Shown here: in pieces, positions 34,290 through 46,539 of the stretch
How the letters are laid out: each line of letters opens with the position of its first letter
Position numbering within the stretch: position 1 is the first letter of the stretch
Assembly (NCBI RefSeq): GCF_905220565.1
Contig: NC_059409.1
Location: 6,703,501 to 6,767,500, forward strand
Length of the DNA stretch: 64,000 nt
DNA from: Melitaea cinxia
Taxonomy: Eukaryota > Arthropoda > Insecta > Lepidoptera > Nymphalidae
Reading direction: 5' to 3'
Notes under the pieces: generated by a model
What the model was told of the DNA's origin: nothing
What the model saw: the letters and a program-made list of their open reading frames with translations, nothing else
The model's database searches: none
Made by a program: the position numbers and the translations under genes

Positions 34290-35575
34290 TTTATTTATTT
34301 ATTTGTACAAAAATCCACAGCTACATTTTATGTTTCTTAAAGCAATACAGAGCATCCAAACAAAAGCCAATTTCGGATTTTACATTATTTAAGTTACACA
34401 GTTAAGGCAAACAAAGATGAGTTGAGCTAAACACAGTAACAATAAAAATGCGAAATATAAAATGTAAAATATCCATGGTCAATAATGTGTAGATGTGTAT
34501 TTGTATGTAAGTGGGTGTGTAAAGTGGGTGTCTAGATTATTCATATGTGCTAGCAAGTTTCTCTATTACAAGGAACTTCTAGATGTAGAAAAAAGGTCAA
34601 TCTCAGAAAACAACTTGTTATACTGTCGTGTCAGTCGACATCTTAATGAATTCCTGCTATAGTTTGAGTATAAAACTGTAACATATCTGATCTTACCTGA
34701 ATGCAATTAATAGAATTAGAACAGATGTCATGTAATAACATCATATCCGCTACGTTACGGCGATCTTCCAAGGTGGTAATTTTATAATGAGCACACGAGG
34801 TATCATATTTCGAATCTCAATGTCCAGTGCGAAAATTTAAATATTGAACAAATTTACGTTGAATTTTTTCCAAACCCTGAACATATGTTACATACTGGGG
34901 ATTCTATACGGAAGAACAATAATCCAGGAGACTTCGGACACAGCAAAAATAAAGCAATTTAATTGTATTTATGTTATTGAATTCTCTCGAGACCCGCATC
35001 ACAAATCCCAGGGCTTTATAGCTTTTATCTCGTATGCGGTCTATGTGTGCAGAGAATGTCATTTTTTGATCCAACGTGACGCCCAGGTCAACAACAGAAG
35101 AAGCCTTCTTGATTGTAGCAGCTTCAAATTTGTAAGTACCACAATAGTCGGTTATATTGCGTGAAAAAGTCTCTTGTAAAATTTGGCGTCATCGGCATAT
35201 AAAATGAATCTATAATTTAATAATTTATAGAGTACAACAAAGGCCCAAGCAACGATCCCTGAGGAACCCCGGAATTAATCGTAGTGTAATTAGATTTACT
35301 ACTGCCAACGACAACTGCTTGAGATCGATTGATAATATAAGATTTGAACCACCGATGCAAGTCTCCACAAATACCCAAGAAAATAGCTTCTGAAGAAGTA
35401 TGACATGATCCACGCGATCGAAGGCCTTGTCAAAGTCTGTAAAAATTAGATCAACCTGAAAGCGATCACTCATACTTTGTAATATTTCATTTGTGAATAC
35501 CGATAGATTGGTGAGAGTAGAACGACCCTTAGTGAACCCGTGCTGCTCCTGCGGAATATCTGTTATTTTCATAAT
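34290..35575 (-). pseudogene. LINE fragment, minus strand, RT plus C terminus
   Basis: On the minus strand: HGFTKGRSTLTNLSVFT and VDLIFTDFDKAFDRVDH (motif A) from 35572, then in a shifted frame SGVPQGSLLGPLLYS (motif B), RFILYADDAKFYKRLF (motif C) near 35185, and a C-terminal part with YVQGLEKIQRKFVQYLNF and TTLEDRRNVADMMLLHD down to about 34700. It ends at an (AAAT)n tail at 34290-34310. At least two frameshifts. Jockey-type LINE, 5'-truncated and antisense to the gene. Confidence 0.82.
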
Positions 35576-35893
35576 ATTTTTAGTAAAATAAAATGACGAA
35601 AATTAAGGTGCAAATTTTGAAAAAAAAAACAGTATGTTCATTAAACGTTCTCAAATCCGCAAAGACGTTATGGGACGAAGTCTACAAAACTTCTTCTAAA
35701 GCATTCACAGGCTCCTACAACATACGAACTTTTGTTGTCTTATGTGCATTAGATTAATTAAATTGGTCGGTATATACCATTGTAGTTATTTTCAAAAAAA
35801 GCCTTTTTACAATCAAATAATATTCTAATTTTCTTAGGTCAAGTTTTCATTGTGTAAATACATATAATATACCAATATGATACAAGGAATTTC
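35576..35893. other. Intronic sequence
   Basis: About 320 bases with no recognised feature. Confidence 0.45.
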
Positions 35894-36155
35894 ATCATCA
35901 TCATCATCAGCCTATTACAGTCCACTGTGGACATAGGCCTCCACAAGTTTGTGTCAAAAAATGGCTTTGTCGCACCGGAAATGCTGCTGCCTGTCTTCGG
36001 CCTGTATATTTTAAAACCAGCAGGATATCTCGCCATCGATCGGCTTTATAAGCTCCAAGATGGTAGTGGAACTGTGTTATCCCTTAGTCGCCTCTTACGA
36101 CACCCACGGAAAGAGAGAGGGTGGCTATATTCTTTACTACCGTAGCCACACAGCA
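35894..36155 (+). repeat. Dispersed repeat family A, internally deleted
   Basis: Starts with (ATC)n and TTACAGTCCACTGTGGACAT. It lacks the segment between the AAAAATGG block and GGCTTTGTCGCACCGG, and then continues to the 3' end GGTGGCTATATTCTTTACTA. The deletion removes roughly 60-70 bases compared with the fullest copies. Confidence 0.78.
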
Positions 36156-36424
36156 GAATCTCATCTATCATTATTTAGTTATGAAGTAGTCCGCTGTCTT
36201 ACCCAAACCTTTCACTCAAATTATAAGTACCCCTAAGACAATATTTGCTATTTCCGGCAGACATCATTTTAATTAAACTTATTGTTTGACTTGCTTTAAG
36301 TGACCCATTTTACCTCTTAACTTTATTTAGTTTTCTTTATGCTTTCATGTAAATATGAAAGAAAAAAACTCACCGTTTATTTTTTCCTGCAGGATTGTTG
36401 GTATTGATAAATCATATACATAAA

Positions 36425-36615
36425 ATTCTCGTGTCACAATGCTAGTTAAAATACTCCTCCGAAACGGCTGGATCGATTTTTATGAAATTTTGTATGCATA
36501 TCGGGTAGCTCTGAGAATCGGGCAACATCTATTTTTCATACCCCTAAACTATAAAGGGGATTAATGGGGTTAATAACATATATGGCAAAACAACGTTTGC
36601 GGAGTCAGCTAGTAA
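36425..36615 (-). repeat. Dispersed repeat with CTAGCTGACTCCGCAAACGT head
   Basis: On the minus strand it starts TACTAGCTGACTCCGCAAAC and continues GTTGTTTTGCCATATATGTT to CCGTTTCGGAGGAGTA. A common lepidopteran repeat type; non-coding. Confidence 0.6.
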
Positions 36616-36721
36616 CTTTATAAATACCAATAATTTAACTACCTTTGTAAATTTGTCATGTCACCTAGACAAATTATGTACAAATTAATATTTTTATTTA
36701 ATTAACCAACTTTTTATTATA

Positions 36722-36815
36722 ACTAGCTGTCCCTGCGACTTCGTCTGCGCGGAATTTACCAAGAAAGTTATTTTTAGTTCGCAAAGTTATATTTTTCGTT
36801 CGCAGAGTGAAGTAA
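36722..36815 (+). repeat. Dispersed repeat family C head
   Basis: Starts CTAGCTGTCCCTGCGACTTC with GTCTGCGCGGAAT, then GTTCGCAGAGTGAAG. A short piece of the same general family as 50398-50590. Confidence 0.55.
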
Positions 36816-37131
36816 TTCTGTAATCATCAAAAATTAATTTATTTTAATATAATAAAATAAATTAAATTAAATTATTTATTATGGTAGAAATAAAAAAAAA
36901 TATTAAAATAATCCAACAAACCTTTTCCTTCAATCAACAAAATTATGTATGAAAATGAGTTGAAATGTTTATTGTAAAAAATTGAAGAAGGTTGGGTTAG
37001 ATGATTGTTGGTTTCTAAGGTAATAATTTCCTGACATAATAAAAAAATACAACCTATTTCGTCAGTGAGTCTCGCGTTATTTTGCAATCATCCGTACATC
37101 CAAAAGTTGACGTCCCACATAATATTTATTT

Positions 37132-37447
37132 CATCGGTTACGGCAGTAAGGAATACGCCACCCCCTCTCTTCCCGTCGGTGTCGTAAGAGGCGACTAAGG
37201 GATAACACAGTTCCACTACCACCTCGGAACTTAAAAAGCCGACCGATGGCGGGATAAGCATCCAACTGCTAGCTTTGAAATACAAAGGCCGAAGACGGGC
37301 AGCAGCGTCTTCGGTGCGACAAAGCCATCCCTGCGGTCACCAACCCGCTTGCACAGCTTAGTGACTATGGATAAAACACATGAGTTTAAGAGAACTTGGG
37401 GGGGGCTATGTCCAGCAGTGGACTGCGATATGCTGAAGTAATGATGA
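37132..37447 (-). repeat. Dispersed repeat family A, near full length
   Basis: The most complete minus-strand copy. On its own strand it runs from an (ATC)n start through CGCAGTCCACTGCTGGACAT, GGTTGGTGACCGCAGGGAT and CTTAGTCGCCTCTTACGACA to CTTACTGCCGTAACCG. Useful as a reference for comparing the odd copy at 59055. Confidence 0.82.
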
Positions 37448-37639
37448 TGATATTTTTTGTAGTATATTTATATAATTATGTACTTTTAAATTATTTCTTC
37501 GGAAGTTTATAAACAATGTAATATTAAGTTCAAACTGTTAAGATCGTAGCAGTAAACATAAAGTCAATTCATATAAACAATTTTGGTATAGAGATTACTT
37601 TTATCTCTAGGATCACAATACGATAAATCATTACATAGT

Positions 37640-37925
37640 ATAAGACAAAGTCGCTTTCCGCTGTCTGTCTGTCCATATGTATGCGTGGATCTTTAAAACT
37701 ATGCAACGTATTTCGATGCGGTTTTCTTTAGTAAATAGGGTGATTCCAGAGAAAGGTTTATATGTATAATACGTACATAATATGGTAGAGAAAGAATGAT
37801 AGTTTTAGAGGTTTCTTGTGTGATGTCGTAAATAAACACATTGTTTTTGCGCTTACATTGCAAATATTTATTTTATATTAATATCAGTATTGCAACCGTA
37901 CGAAGCCGAGGTGGATCGCTAGTAC
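37640..37925 (-). repeat. Dispersed repeat family E
   Basis: On the minus strand it starts ACTAGCGATCCACCTCGGCT and includes TATATAAACCTTTCTCTGGA-like sequence and CGCATCGAAATACGTTGCAT. It matches the plus-strand copy at 44053-44235. Non-coding. Confidence 0.65.
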
Positions 37926-37994
37926 GGTATATTTTAGGGCTTCCCCATATTTAGAGGCACAAACATCAAAATAATACTTCAATATACATTTTAC

Positions 37995-38265
37995 TACTGT
38001 TTCGGTGTATTGGTGCGAGTTTTGATGCCGGTCGTGGTAGGTTCGGTTACTACTCGGGACTTACTATTTGTATTTGTACAAATATTTATTTCTGGTCTGG
38101 GTGTCTGTCCTTTGGATCTTTCGACTTTGTCTAAGAGAGAACGTCAAGCCTTTGTTCCCAATTGTTATCATAGACACGATAGCGACTGATTCTGTTTGTA
38201 ACTCAAACTCATCTCCTGTATAGAGGAGAGGCCTTTTCCTATCAGTTAGACACTTATAGGCAAAT
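37995..38265 (+). mobile_element. Diverged tRNA-derived SINE
   Basis: Shares the body of the SINE at 6466: ATTTGTATTTGTACAAATAT at 38067 and ATTGTTATCATAGACACGAT at 38161. The B-box region is changed to GGTTCGGTTACTAC. The tail has GAGAGGCCTTTTCCTATCAG. An older copy. Confidence 0.65.
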
Positions 38266-40261
38266 CAAGTTTATATATTTTACAACATGAAATAAAATAA
38301 AACATTGCATATGAAAAATAAAAACTAAATAAGGATAGAAATAGAGAATGTCGTGTACGAGTTAAAAAAAGTTTTCCCGTCCTGTCCGACGAGGGTTGAC
38401 ACATTTACGTAGATATCTATTTCAATGAGGCCTTTATTTATCGAACAAATTTTCTAGTAAAAAAGATAATGTTACGGTAAAACAAATATACGTCCCCTAT
38501 CGTTTCTTGTATATGTCATTTCAAAATTATTGGACTCGGCCTTCAAAGCTTAAATTGGAATGAGTTTATTTCCATCAAGACTATTCCGAAGAAATGTACT
38601 CTACTTGTATTATAGACATGACAGTAAAATAGATCAAAATAGAACTATTTTTACAACTCAAAATCAACTCAAGATCAAATAAAACGTTTTTTTGGTATTA
38701 AATATAAGAAAATTTTTACTAATTCATTTTGTTTTGATTACGTAAGATATTAATGTAATAGAAATATTCAAGAGATAATTAAAATATTTCTCTTTACTAT
38801 TCTCTAATACTGTTTCACCTCTTCACAATGTTAGTCACATCTATTATAATAAATTAAATACTATTGTAAGAGAGCCGGAAATCAAGTGATACTCTAAAGA
38901 AATTATACTATTATAATATTACATAAAAAGAAATTATACATAAAAGAATAAGTAATCGCTTTTACACTATTCTATGTAGTTATTTATACAAGGCTAGACA
39001 CACCCGCGATTTTTTGTTTTCGAGTGAAACTACACACCCAAGATTGTTTTACGTTTTTATTTTCTCCATTTTTGAGTCATATATTATTTGATATCCTATA
39101 CCTTATGCAAAATTAAATTATTTGATATCTTTTGCACTGCTAAATTAAACGCTAGCATTTAAGGGAATATCTAACTCAATAAAATTTTATAACATATAAT
39201 AAGTGTGATGGAATAAGTTATAAGTGCAAGTAAAACAGACTAACGAAAAAATATATATTTTTGACTTTGTTTTAACAAACAAAACTAAAAAAAATGTACA
39301 GTTCAATTCGTATTTAAATTTGTTAAAGAATTTTGTGAAAATATCTATCAAATTATGTGTATCAAATATTTCATAAATCTAGAGCCGCGGACGAAGGACT
39401 TCTAGTTTTGAAAACATTTTAAAACAAAATTTCAAAAGACTGTACATATACGGAGTATGTGACGGTGAAAAATGAATTTCACTAAACCACGCTCTCGTCC
39501 TAACATGATCTCTAAAATTGAGAACAACTTTATATTTTTCACAAAATAAACGTATTCAAACATTTCCATATTCTGAATTTCAAGATACATAGAAAAATAC
39601 AAGATACCGCGACCTGGCTTTAAAGGACTGCATCTTATTTTCCTTCATGCGTACAAAAGACTTTGTATCGCACCTTCGTCGTTCAGTTTTGAACTTCTTT
39701 GTGATTATTTGCAAAATTACTTCAATATATGTTAATTCGCCAACTTAAAAGATTGTAGGTATTTTATTTCTTAGTTTACAAAAGCTCACGATGTTAATGA
39801 ATCTATTATCGTTTGTACTTTACTACATAATGACTTAGATGTGTTTTGAAGTTATTGCACTCACTGAACTAGTCCTTGTCTGTTCTTGTCCTATTTCCTT
39901 TTAATTATTTGTCTTTTAATGATTAAAAAAAAAATTAATATAATTAATAACGATTATAATTTATAAATATATCATGAATATGTTTTGTGCTCATATTTAT
40001 GTCTATAAAAGTTTTCATTTTTGGTTGAACTTTATTTAACATATATATGAGAGTTTGAATGTACTGGGATGTATGAAAAAACACGTCTAGAGAAGTCCAT
40101 AGATTTAGACCTATTGATTTAGTAATCGAACCACAGCTAACACTCTATCATCCAAGGACTCAATGTCCAGCCTGTTATTCCACTATTTAATAGTTATCCG
40201 ACCGTACTGTAACTTACAATTACGTTTTCACATACCTTGAGATAAATTATTATTATTAAAT
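38266..40261. other. Intronic sequence without recognised gene
   Basis: Two kilobases of AT-rich intron. Nothing supported. Confidence 0.5.
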
Positions 40262-40552
40262 ATACCTTTTTTTTTTTTTTTATGTCACTAGGTCGGCAAA
40301 CAAGCGTACGGCTCACCTGATGGTAAGCGATTACCGTAGCTTATAGACGCCTGCAACACCAGAAGCATCGCAAGCGCGTTGCCGACCCAATCCCCAATCC
40401 CCCCAGGAGCTCTGGTCACCTTACTCACCAACAGGAACACAATACTGCTTGAAAACAGTATTATTTTGCTGTGATCTTCTGTAAGGTTGAGGTACTACCC
40501 CAGTCGGGCTGCTCCATATTTTGACCAGGAAATTCCTGCTGTGCCCTACCTC
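40262..40552 (+). repeat. Dispersed repeat family B
   Basis: After a poly-T: GGTCGGCAAACAAGCGTACG, GGCTCACCTGATGGTAAGCG and GACGCCTGCAACACCAGAAG, ending with CGGGCTGCTCCATATTTTGA. Full-length-looking copy. Three AAAACCTTT units follow at 40557-40582. Confidence 0.8.
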
Positions 40553-40582
40553 AGTTAAAACCTTTAAAACCTTTAAAACCTT

Positions 40583-41235
40583 TTTTAAGAAATACAACCT
40601 GTACGAAAACGTAAACAATACTGTCTTTATGATTTTATTAGTTAAACCTCTTAGTCTTAACAATGTGTACATACAACAATGTATTAAAATAGGATCATAT
40701 AATCATACAATTGCAAAGGCACTTAAACGAAAGACTATATTAACAAACCTTTACTTTTATTATTACTGTTTTCATATCAAAATTATCCTTTATTTAGTCT
40801 TTGTTTTATTTATCAAACTGTAGTGTTTTTATTTTAATACATTAATTCTTATATCCTCGTTATATGGGAATAATGCGACTTGTTGTTGCGAATTGATAAC
40901 ATGTATAGACCACGTTACGATGTATTGCGTACAGTTTTAAGACCAATCTCAAAGAAGTTCCTTCTCAAGAGGAATCTCAATAATGCGCCACTAAAGGCTG
41001 GCCTCGCTCACCCTAATTACTTGTTTTGATAAATGTTAGTGTTTGTACCCTGTAAGGATACAAATATTGCCAATTTATTTAACGCTATATCTAAATTTTT
41101 GCATTTATTCTATGTTCATTTTATAATGTGTACAGTCTATATGTGAGTGAGGTGACATGTGAGGGAAGGTCAGTGAGTTAAATCTAACCCAATGAAAGTC
41201 GATCTAATACTGAATTTACTAAGGTAATTGTAAGT
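40583..41235. other. Intronic sequence without recognised gene
   Basis: The open frame 40521-40823 crosses the end of a repeat and AT-rich DNA and has no domain. Nothing supported. Confidence 0.45.
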
Positions 41236-41250
41236 ATATATATATATATA

Positions 41251-41304
<54 letters not shown>
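41236..41304. repeat. (TA)n microsatellite
   Basis: Nearly pure alternating TA, interrupted once at ATAATTATA. Confidence 0.95.
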
Positions 41305-41306
<2 letters not shown>

Positions 41307-41417
41307 AGATCGCTACTCTAGCGATAAGACCGCTTTTGTACACTGTTTGTAATTGTAATATGTCATTGTGTTGATCGTTGTTGTGTACAATAAAGAGTAT
41401 CTATCTATCTATCTAAT

Positions 41418-41682
41418 ATAGTAACCCTCTCTCGTCCCGTGGGTGTCGTAAGAGGCGACTAAGGGATAACACAGTTCCACTACCACCTTGGAATTTAAAA
41501 AGCCGATCGATCGCGGGATAACCATCGAACTGCTGGCTTTGAAATACACAGGCCGAAGACGGGTAACAGCGTCTTCGGTGCGACAAAGCCAGCCCTGCGG
41601 TCACCAACCCTGAGTGAGATGAGTTCACGCCATTTTTGGTGCGAAATTGTGGAGGCCTATGTCCAGCAGTAGACTGTGATAG
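41418..41682 (-). repeat. Dispersed repeat family A
   Basis: Minus-strand copy missing part of the central segment (a short CTCACTCAGG replaces the CATAGTCACCACGCTGGGC region). The 5' end is followed by a (TG)n tract, 41688-41746. Confidence 0.8.
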
Positions 41683-41687
41683 ACTCA

Positions 41688-41746
41688 TGTGTGTGTGTGT
41701 GTGTGTTTGTGTGCGCGTGTGTGTGTGTGTGTGCGTGTGTGTGTAG
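41688..41746. repeat. (GT)n microsatellite
   Basis: GTGTGTGT tract with a few C substitutions, adjoining the start of the family-A copy. Confidence 0.95.
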
Positions 41747-42004
41747 GCAGAAGTACAGAAGTCATATGTACAGTACGGAATTCTAAGGTATACAAAAACA
41801 GCAATATCGCAAAACGTAACCTAAATTAAGGAAATTTATTAGATCGCAAAGACAATTACATTGTTGAATGTGCAGTAATCCATACAAATTTATTTTTAAA
41901 CTAAATTTAAAATATTTCTACAAGTGTTTGTCGTTTTGTACTTTTATACTTATAATCGTCTTTACGTATTAAGTAGACGACCCAATTTCACACAGACCAC
42001 TGCC

Positions 42005-42145
42005 CACATATGAACAAAGGCCTCTATATTAGATAATAGCTAAAGCCTAATCACGCTGCTCCACGACGGGTTGCTTGATAGTTTTTCTACCAATCGTAAC
42101 AATTGTTACCAGGCATTCATGATGACAACTTGGTTAGATGATGAT
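42005..42145 (+). repeat. Decayed dispersed repeat
   Basis: CACTGCCCACATATGAACAA, AAAGGCCTCTATATTAG, CACGCTGCTCCACGACGGGT and an (ATG)n end match a lepidopteran repeat type I recall (CACTGCCA...AAAGGCCTC...CTGCTCCAATGCGGGTTGG). Strongly diverged. Confidence 0.45.
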
Positions 42146-42149
42146 GATA

Positions 42150-42238
42150 ATTATGCTTATACACTACAGGAGATCCATAAATTAAGACTACATAATTTAT
42201 GGATCTCCTGTTAGTATATAAGCATAATGATCGACAGA
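42150..42238. repeat. Long inverted repeat, ~36-base arms
   Basis: The left arm begins ATTATGCTTATACACT and contains CAGGAGATCCATAAATTA. The right arm is its near-exact reverse complement (TAATTTATGGATCTCCTG, ending AAGCATAAT), with one substitution and a one-base indel. The loop is about 8-15 bases. It could be a minimal MITE or a foldback remnant. Confidence 0.85.
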
Positions 42239-42882
42239 TACAACGCTGATGGTATTTTTCTGTTACAATAGCTTGAATTTGTTCTTATTATCTGTATGTT
42301 TTTCATTTATTTTATATAACCTGGGCGTATACTCTTTTTTTTCTTTATATATATAGGTACACATACACACTCTCATTCATACATGCACATATACGTACAT
42401 ACACATACTTTTATACGTGTATGTCGTATGACGCTTTAATACTTAGGTATTTCTAATTAAATATAGACTATGATATTGAACATCGACGTGGAGTGCACTC
42501 ATAAGCGGCATCTGTTTGAGTAAATTGATACGCTTGCTACTACTGCTAACTAGATTATTCTATAAGGAGCTTAATGTATTATACAGTGAGCTTTTCACAG
42601 ATTAAAGCCATGCTTCTTTATCTCTAATCTTATACACGATAAATTATGGTTAGACGACACGTTGGAGACACGATCCCTGCTCATAGCAAACATTTTTATA
42701 GGTCATACAGGTGTTTGCTATTGTCTAGGCGTTTGAGCTTGTTTATTTTGTTTGTCTTCGGGCCACGGATACAGGAGCTGATTCTAGTTAGCGCCGTTGA
42801 ATTTGATGCCGTTATTATATATATTATACCGATTAATAAGTTTTTATGGTGGATTTATATAACAAAATTTAACTTTTGCTAG

Positions 42883-43069
42883 AAACGCGCTCGCCGATTC
42901 AAGAACCAAATCCTGTGCGACCTGCACTTCGCGGACGTGGCGCTGATGGAGTGTAGCGACTTCATGCAGCAGCTTCGCAGCTTCAAGCCCCAGTCACTGG
43001 GCTGCGCTGTCGCCAGGCGCAAGTCTTCCACCACGCTTATATTTCCTCTGCCACCACAAGCGTGTTCAG
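42883..43069 (+). CDS. LIM-domain protein, exon closing the LIM domain
   Basis: Acceptor TTTAACTTTTGCTAG, donor TGTTCAG|GTACAG; enters in phase 0, matching the previous exon, and leaves in phase 1. The frame begins KRARRFKNQILCDLHFADV. The C-x2-H here lies 20 residues after the last Cys of the previous exon, inside the normal 16-21 range, so it provides the final zinc ligands. The following part (ECSDFMQQLRSFKPQS, GCAVARRKSS, LIFPLPPQACSG) is not LIM and not recognised. The exon is GC-rich compared with its AT-rich introns, as expected of coding sequence. ARRKSS again fits a basophilic kinase site. Confidence 0.87.
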
Positions 43070-44052
43070 GTACAGTACAAATACATAAGCCTGATTCGTT
43101 TTCGTATACGAATATAACAAGTCAATTAGGTTTATCTTAACGGAAAAAACTATACTCAAGTGTGATTAATTGTTTCTTTGTTTATTTAAAAAATTTAAGT
43201 TTTTAAATTTTTTTTTTTTCGGAATATTTTGAAGTTGTAATCATGGATATACTGCAATTACTTATCAATATACTTCAGCTAGAATATGCTTGCTATTTAC
43301 TTTCTTAGTTAGCTAAACTTTCAGAACATTTTTTTTCAGAAATTATAAGATATTTTTATTATCAGTTAACAAAAGAAGAAGAATAATAACAGCATAACAA
43401 TTTACGTTAGTAATTTAACTTCAAAAAATAAACCAGACAGAAGTATTACAAATGGCTACTATCAGCATGAGCAGGCTTTGGTGTTCCATTTTCTGCTTAA
43501 TTAACAAAATAAATTTTTAGACACCGCTACACACCTTTGCATAGTTCGAAATTTTACAAAAATTATGCTAAATTTTGTGAACAATTCAAATGTAGATTTC
43601 TCGCCAAGCTTGCGGCTAAATTAAAGCTCAATTGACAAAATATTTTTTCATATTTTCTTAAATGGTTAATGAAAAAATTTTTTAAGTTCTGAAATATTCG
43701 TAAAACAAAATAATTTTTAGAAGTGCTGTTAACTGAGAAATGTACGTATAGGTAATACAACTTCAAATGTAATTTAAACGATTTTTCTGCTAATTGTATA
43801 TGCATTGATTTTCTATACTTGTCAATTTGATAGTTATGGTTATTGTTGCTCTCTAAGAAACGTATTCGACACTATTGTAGGGCGTTAATCCTAAAAAACA
43901 AGAAAAAGAATCGTATCTTATAATTTAACAATTTATAACCTTCCTCAATAAACAGGAGAACCGTTAATCAAAACATATTTTCAAATCGAACGAATATCAT
44001 TCACGAAAAATATGGTCAAAATAAAATAATTTCTATTTCTTTATATTTTAAT
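43070..44052. other. Intronic sequence
   Basis: First part of the 12.5-kb intron between 43069 and 55605. AT-rich; nothing recognised. Confidence 0.5.
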
Positions 44053-44235
44053 ACTAGCGACCCACCCCAGCTTCGCACGGTTGCAAATACTATTAGTATT
44101 CCTCTACTATATTATGCATGTACTATACATATAAACCTTTCTCTGGAATCACTCTATTTACTAAAGAAAACCGCATCAAAATCCGTTGCGTAGTTTTAAA
44201 GATCTAAGCTAACAGTCAACGGGAAGCGACTTTGT
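44053..44235 (+). repeat. Dispersed repeat family E
   Basis: Starts ACTAGCGACCCACCCCAGCT, then TTCGCACGGTTGCAAATAC, TATAAACCTTTCTCTGGAAT and GCATCAAAATCCGTTGCGTA. Same family as 37640-37925, opposite strand. Confidence 0.7.
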
Positions 44236-44516
44236 TTTGTTCTATGCAATGATAAACATTTCCTCGCCAATATGAATCTTACACCTTTTATTTATAATTC
44301 GAATTAGTTTAGTCATGGTATAAATCGGTCTATACTAAATATTTCAGTTTGATAGTTTTGCAAACTACAAATATAAAATCAAAATGAAAATATATATAAT
44401 AAGTTAGAAAACCGTACACAATATTTACTGAAATATCTTAATATACGAGTAACATTTCAAGATAGGTGAAGTTATTAGTATTTTGTCTATATTGCATACG
44501 AAAAATAGACCATAGT

Positions 44517-44546
44517 CTATGCTGACATACATATATGTCAGCATAG
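44517..44546. repeat. Inverted repeat, 13-base arms
   Basis: CTATGCTGACATA, four-base spacer CATA, then TATGTCAGCATAG. Perfect arms. No associated gene. Confidence 0.85.
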
Positions 44547-45375
44547 AATGTCTGCATCTGTTGTTTTCGATGCTATTTCGTTGTTAAATTCGGCTGACAC
44601 TCCTCGGATTTCTATTCATATACTGACTGCATTGTATTTTCAACCCCCGTCGGCTAGTCAATAACTGTCAGACTAAAATGGAGGAAACATGTACAGTTAG
44701 AGGCTTTGTTTTGTTACAGTATGTCTAATCCTTGTAATGGTTGTGACAGCTTGTTATTGTGATCTAATTACAATTTCGTCGTTGATGCCTTTATTATTAG
44801 AATTAAGGTTTAAACATACACAAATATTTTACGACGATTTTACTATAATGGACGATACAAGGTAATACAAAATGATATTGTAGATCATTATTATAAAATT
44901 ATGAAATTATTTAATTTCTACCTATATTAGCTCCCTTAACAACATAAACAGAAACATAAAACTGTTAATTCATATTAAATGTTTATAACAACAATACTTA
45001 TAATTCTGTGCCTGTTGTGACATACAAGTCCACAATCATCATTCATAGGAGAGCAAAAAAAAATTCAGAAAATTGTTGTTCAACAGGAAAGTGAACTAGA
45101 TTTAACTGGGGTGTCTTCTTTTGTACAGTAAAACATTGTCTTTCAATACACATTTTATTTTATTTTTGGTCAATAAATAAATAATAATAATAATTTTAAA
45201 AATAATTTGCGATGAAAACTTTTGAGTTGTACCTTTATTCACAATTATGAAGTAATAAAGTTGTGTGATTAATGAAATTTGTACAGTTAAATAAAGTACA
45301 CTTATAACTTGTCTTTGTGTAAACTGAAGAACAATAATCCATTTTTTTTTTTTGAACCAGTGGCAATCCCTAACA
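44547..45375. other. Intronic sequence
   Basis: AT-rich, nothing recognised. A poly-T tract lies at 45341-45354. Confidence 0.45.
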
Positions 45376-45414
45376 GATACCCAACCAAGCCCCCCCTTGG
45401 CTTGGTTGGGTATC
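45376..45414. repeat. Inverted repeat, 16-base arms
   Basis: GATACCCAACCAAGCC and its perfect complement GGCTTGGTTGGGTATC around a seven-base C/T loop. GC-rich for its surroundings and able to form a stable hairpin in RNA. Confidence 0.88.
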
Positions 45415-46539
45415 CGCGGGCTATGTCCGATTCAAGAACAATAAAATCATAATACAATGTTTTTAAACAAAAAAAAGAACAGATAACTCTTTAAACATGT
45501 TTTTAACACACCCATTCCCTTGTTTTGCTTGAATATTATCAGTTTATGAAAGTTTTAATTTCAAAGGGATATAACGCGAAATACATCAGTATTCATTAGA
45601 TGTGAAATTGAATACAACCGCATTTAAATCACAAAGCACGAAAAATAGTGTAGAATATATAAAATTATAGTAATTTTTGACAAAGGTGTAAAACTAGACA
45701 ATTATCAATATTAACTAATTTTTAACACAGTTATATTAACACTGTAAATAAAATTATTTCTGTAACTATAACAGATAAAAGAACGTGAATTGGACCCAAA
45801 TTTCGTTCATCTTTTCTGATAATGTCCATGTTAAAATCACAAAAAGTGTATAACTCGACTTATATCACTTATCACAGGACGTTCAGAATTGAATACGTTG
45901 TGGGTTCATAGTATATTTGTAGGTAAAAATTAGATTATGATAATTGATTATTGATGATAAATGATTATTACAATAATTTGTTAAAAATAAACAGTATTTT
46001 ATCAGTAATCTGTAAATAAAATAGTACAAATGTTTCAATAAAATAGATATAGATGGAATCCTCACTTTATGATATTGCGCGGTGTTTGTGAAATATAATA
46101 ATTATCGTTGGTGTATTTAGTTTTGCACAACATCAAAGGTAGTATTTACAGAGCGTATACTGGTTTATTTATTTCCATATTTATTCGTTTTGCGATGTTA
46201 TTTATCATTTAATTTAGTTTCTTCATAAATAGTAAACAGGTAGATGTAAATGAGGATTGCTATACTTTGTTTGTATAGTTTTCATTCTACAATATCAAAC
46301 AGACGCTCTTGTGTGACTATTTCGACTTTTTAGTGTAAATACTCGAACACAGCATCCCAAAGAATAGGATAGCGTAATAAGCAGTCATATGTGTATGTTT
46401 CTCTTGTAACTCGAAGAGAATCAAACTTATTTTAACAAATGAGTTATACGTTGTTGTTATACTCTACAAGTAAAATCATCATTTATCATATGCATATGTA
46501 CATAGGCTACGTGACCGCAATGTATTATTCTATCATGTA
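45415..46539. other. Intronic sequence
   Basis: AT-rich, nothing recognised. Confidence 0.5.
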
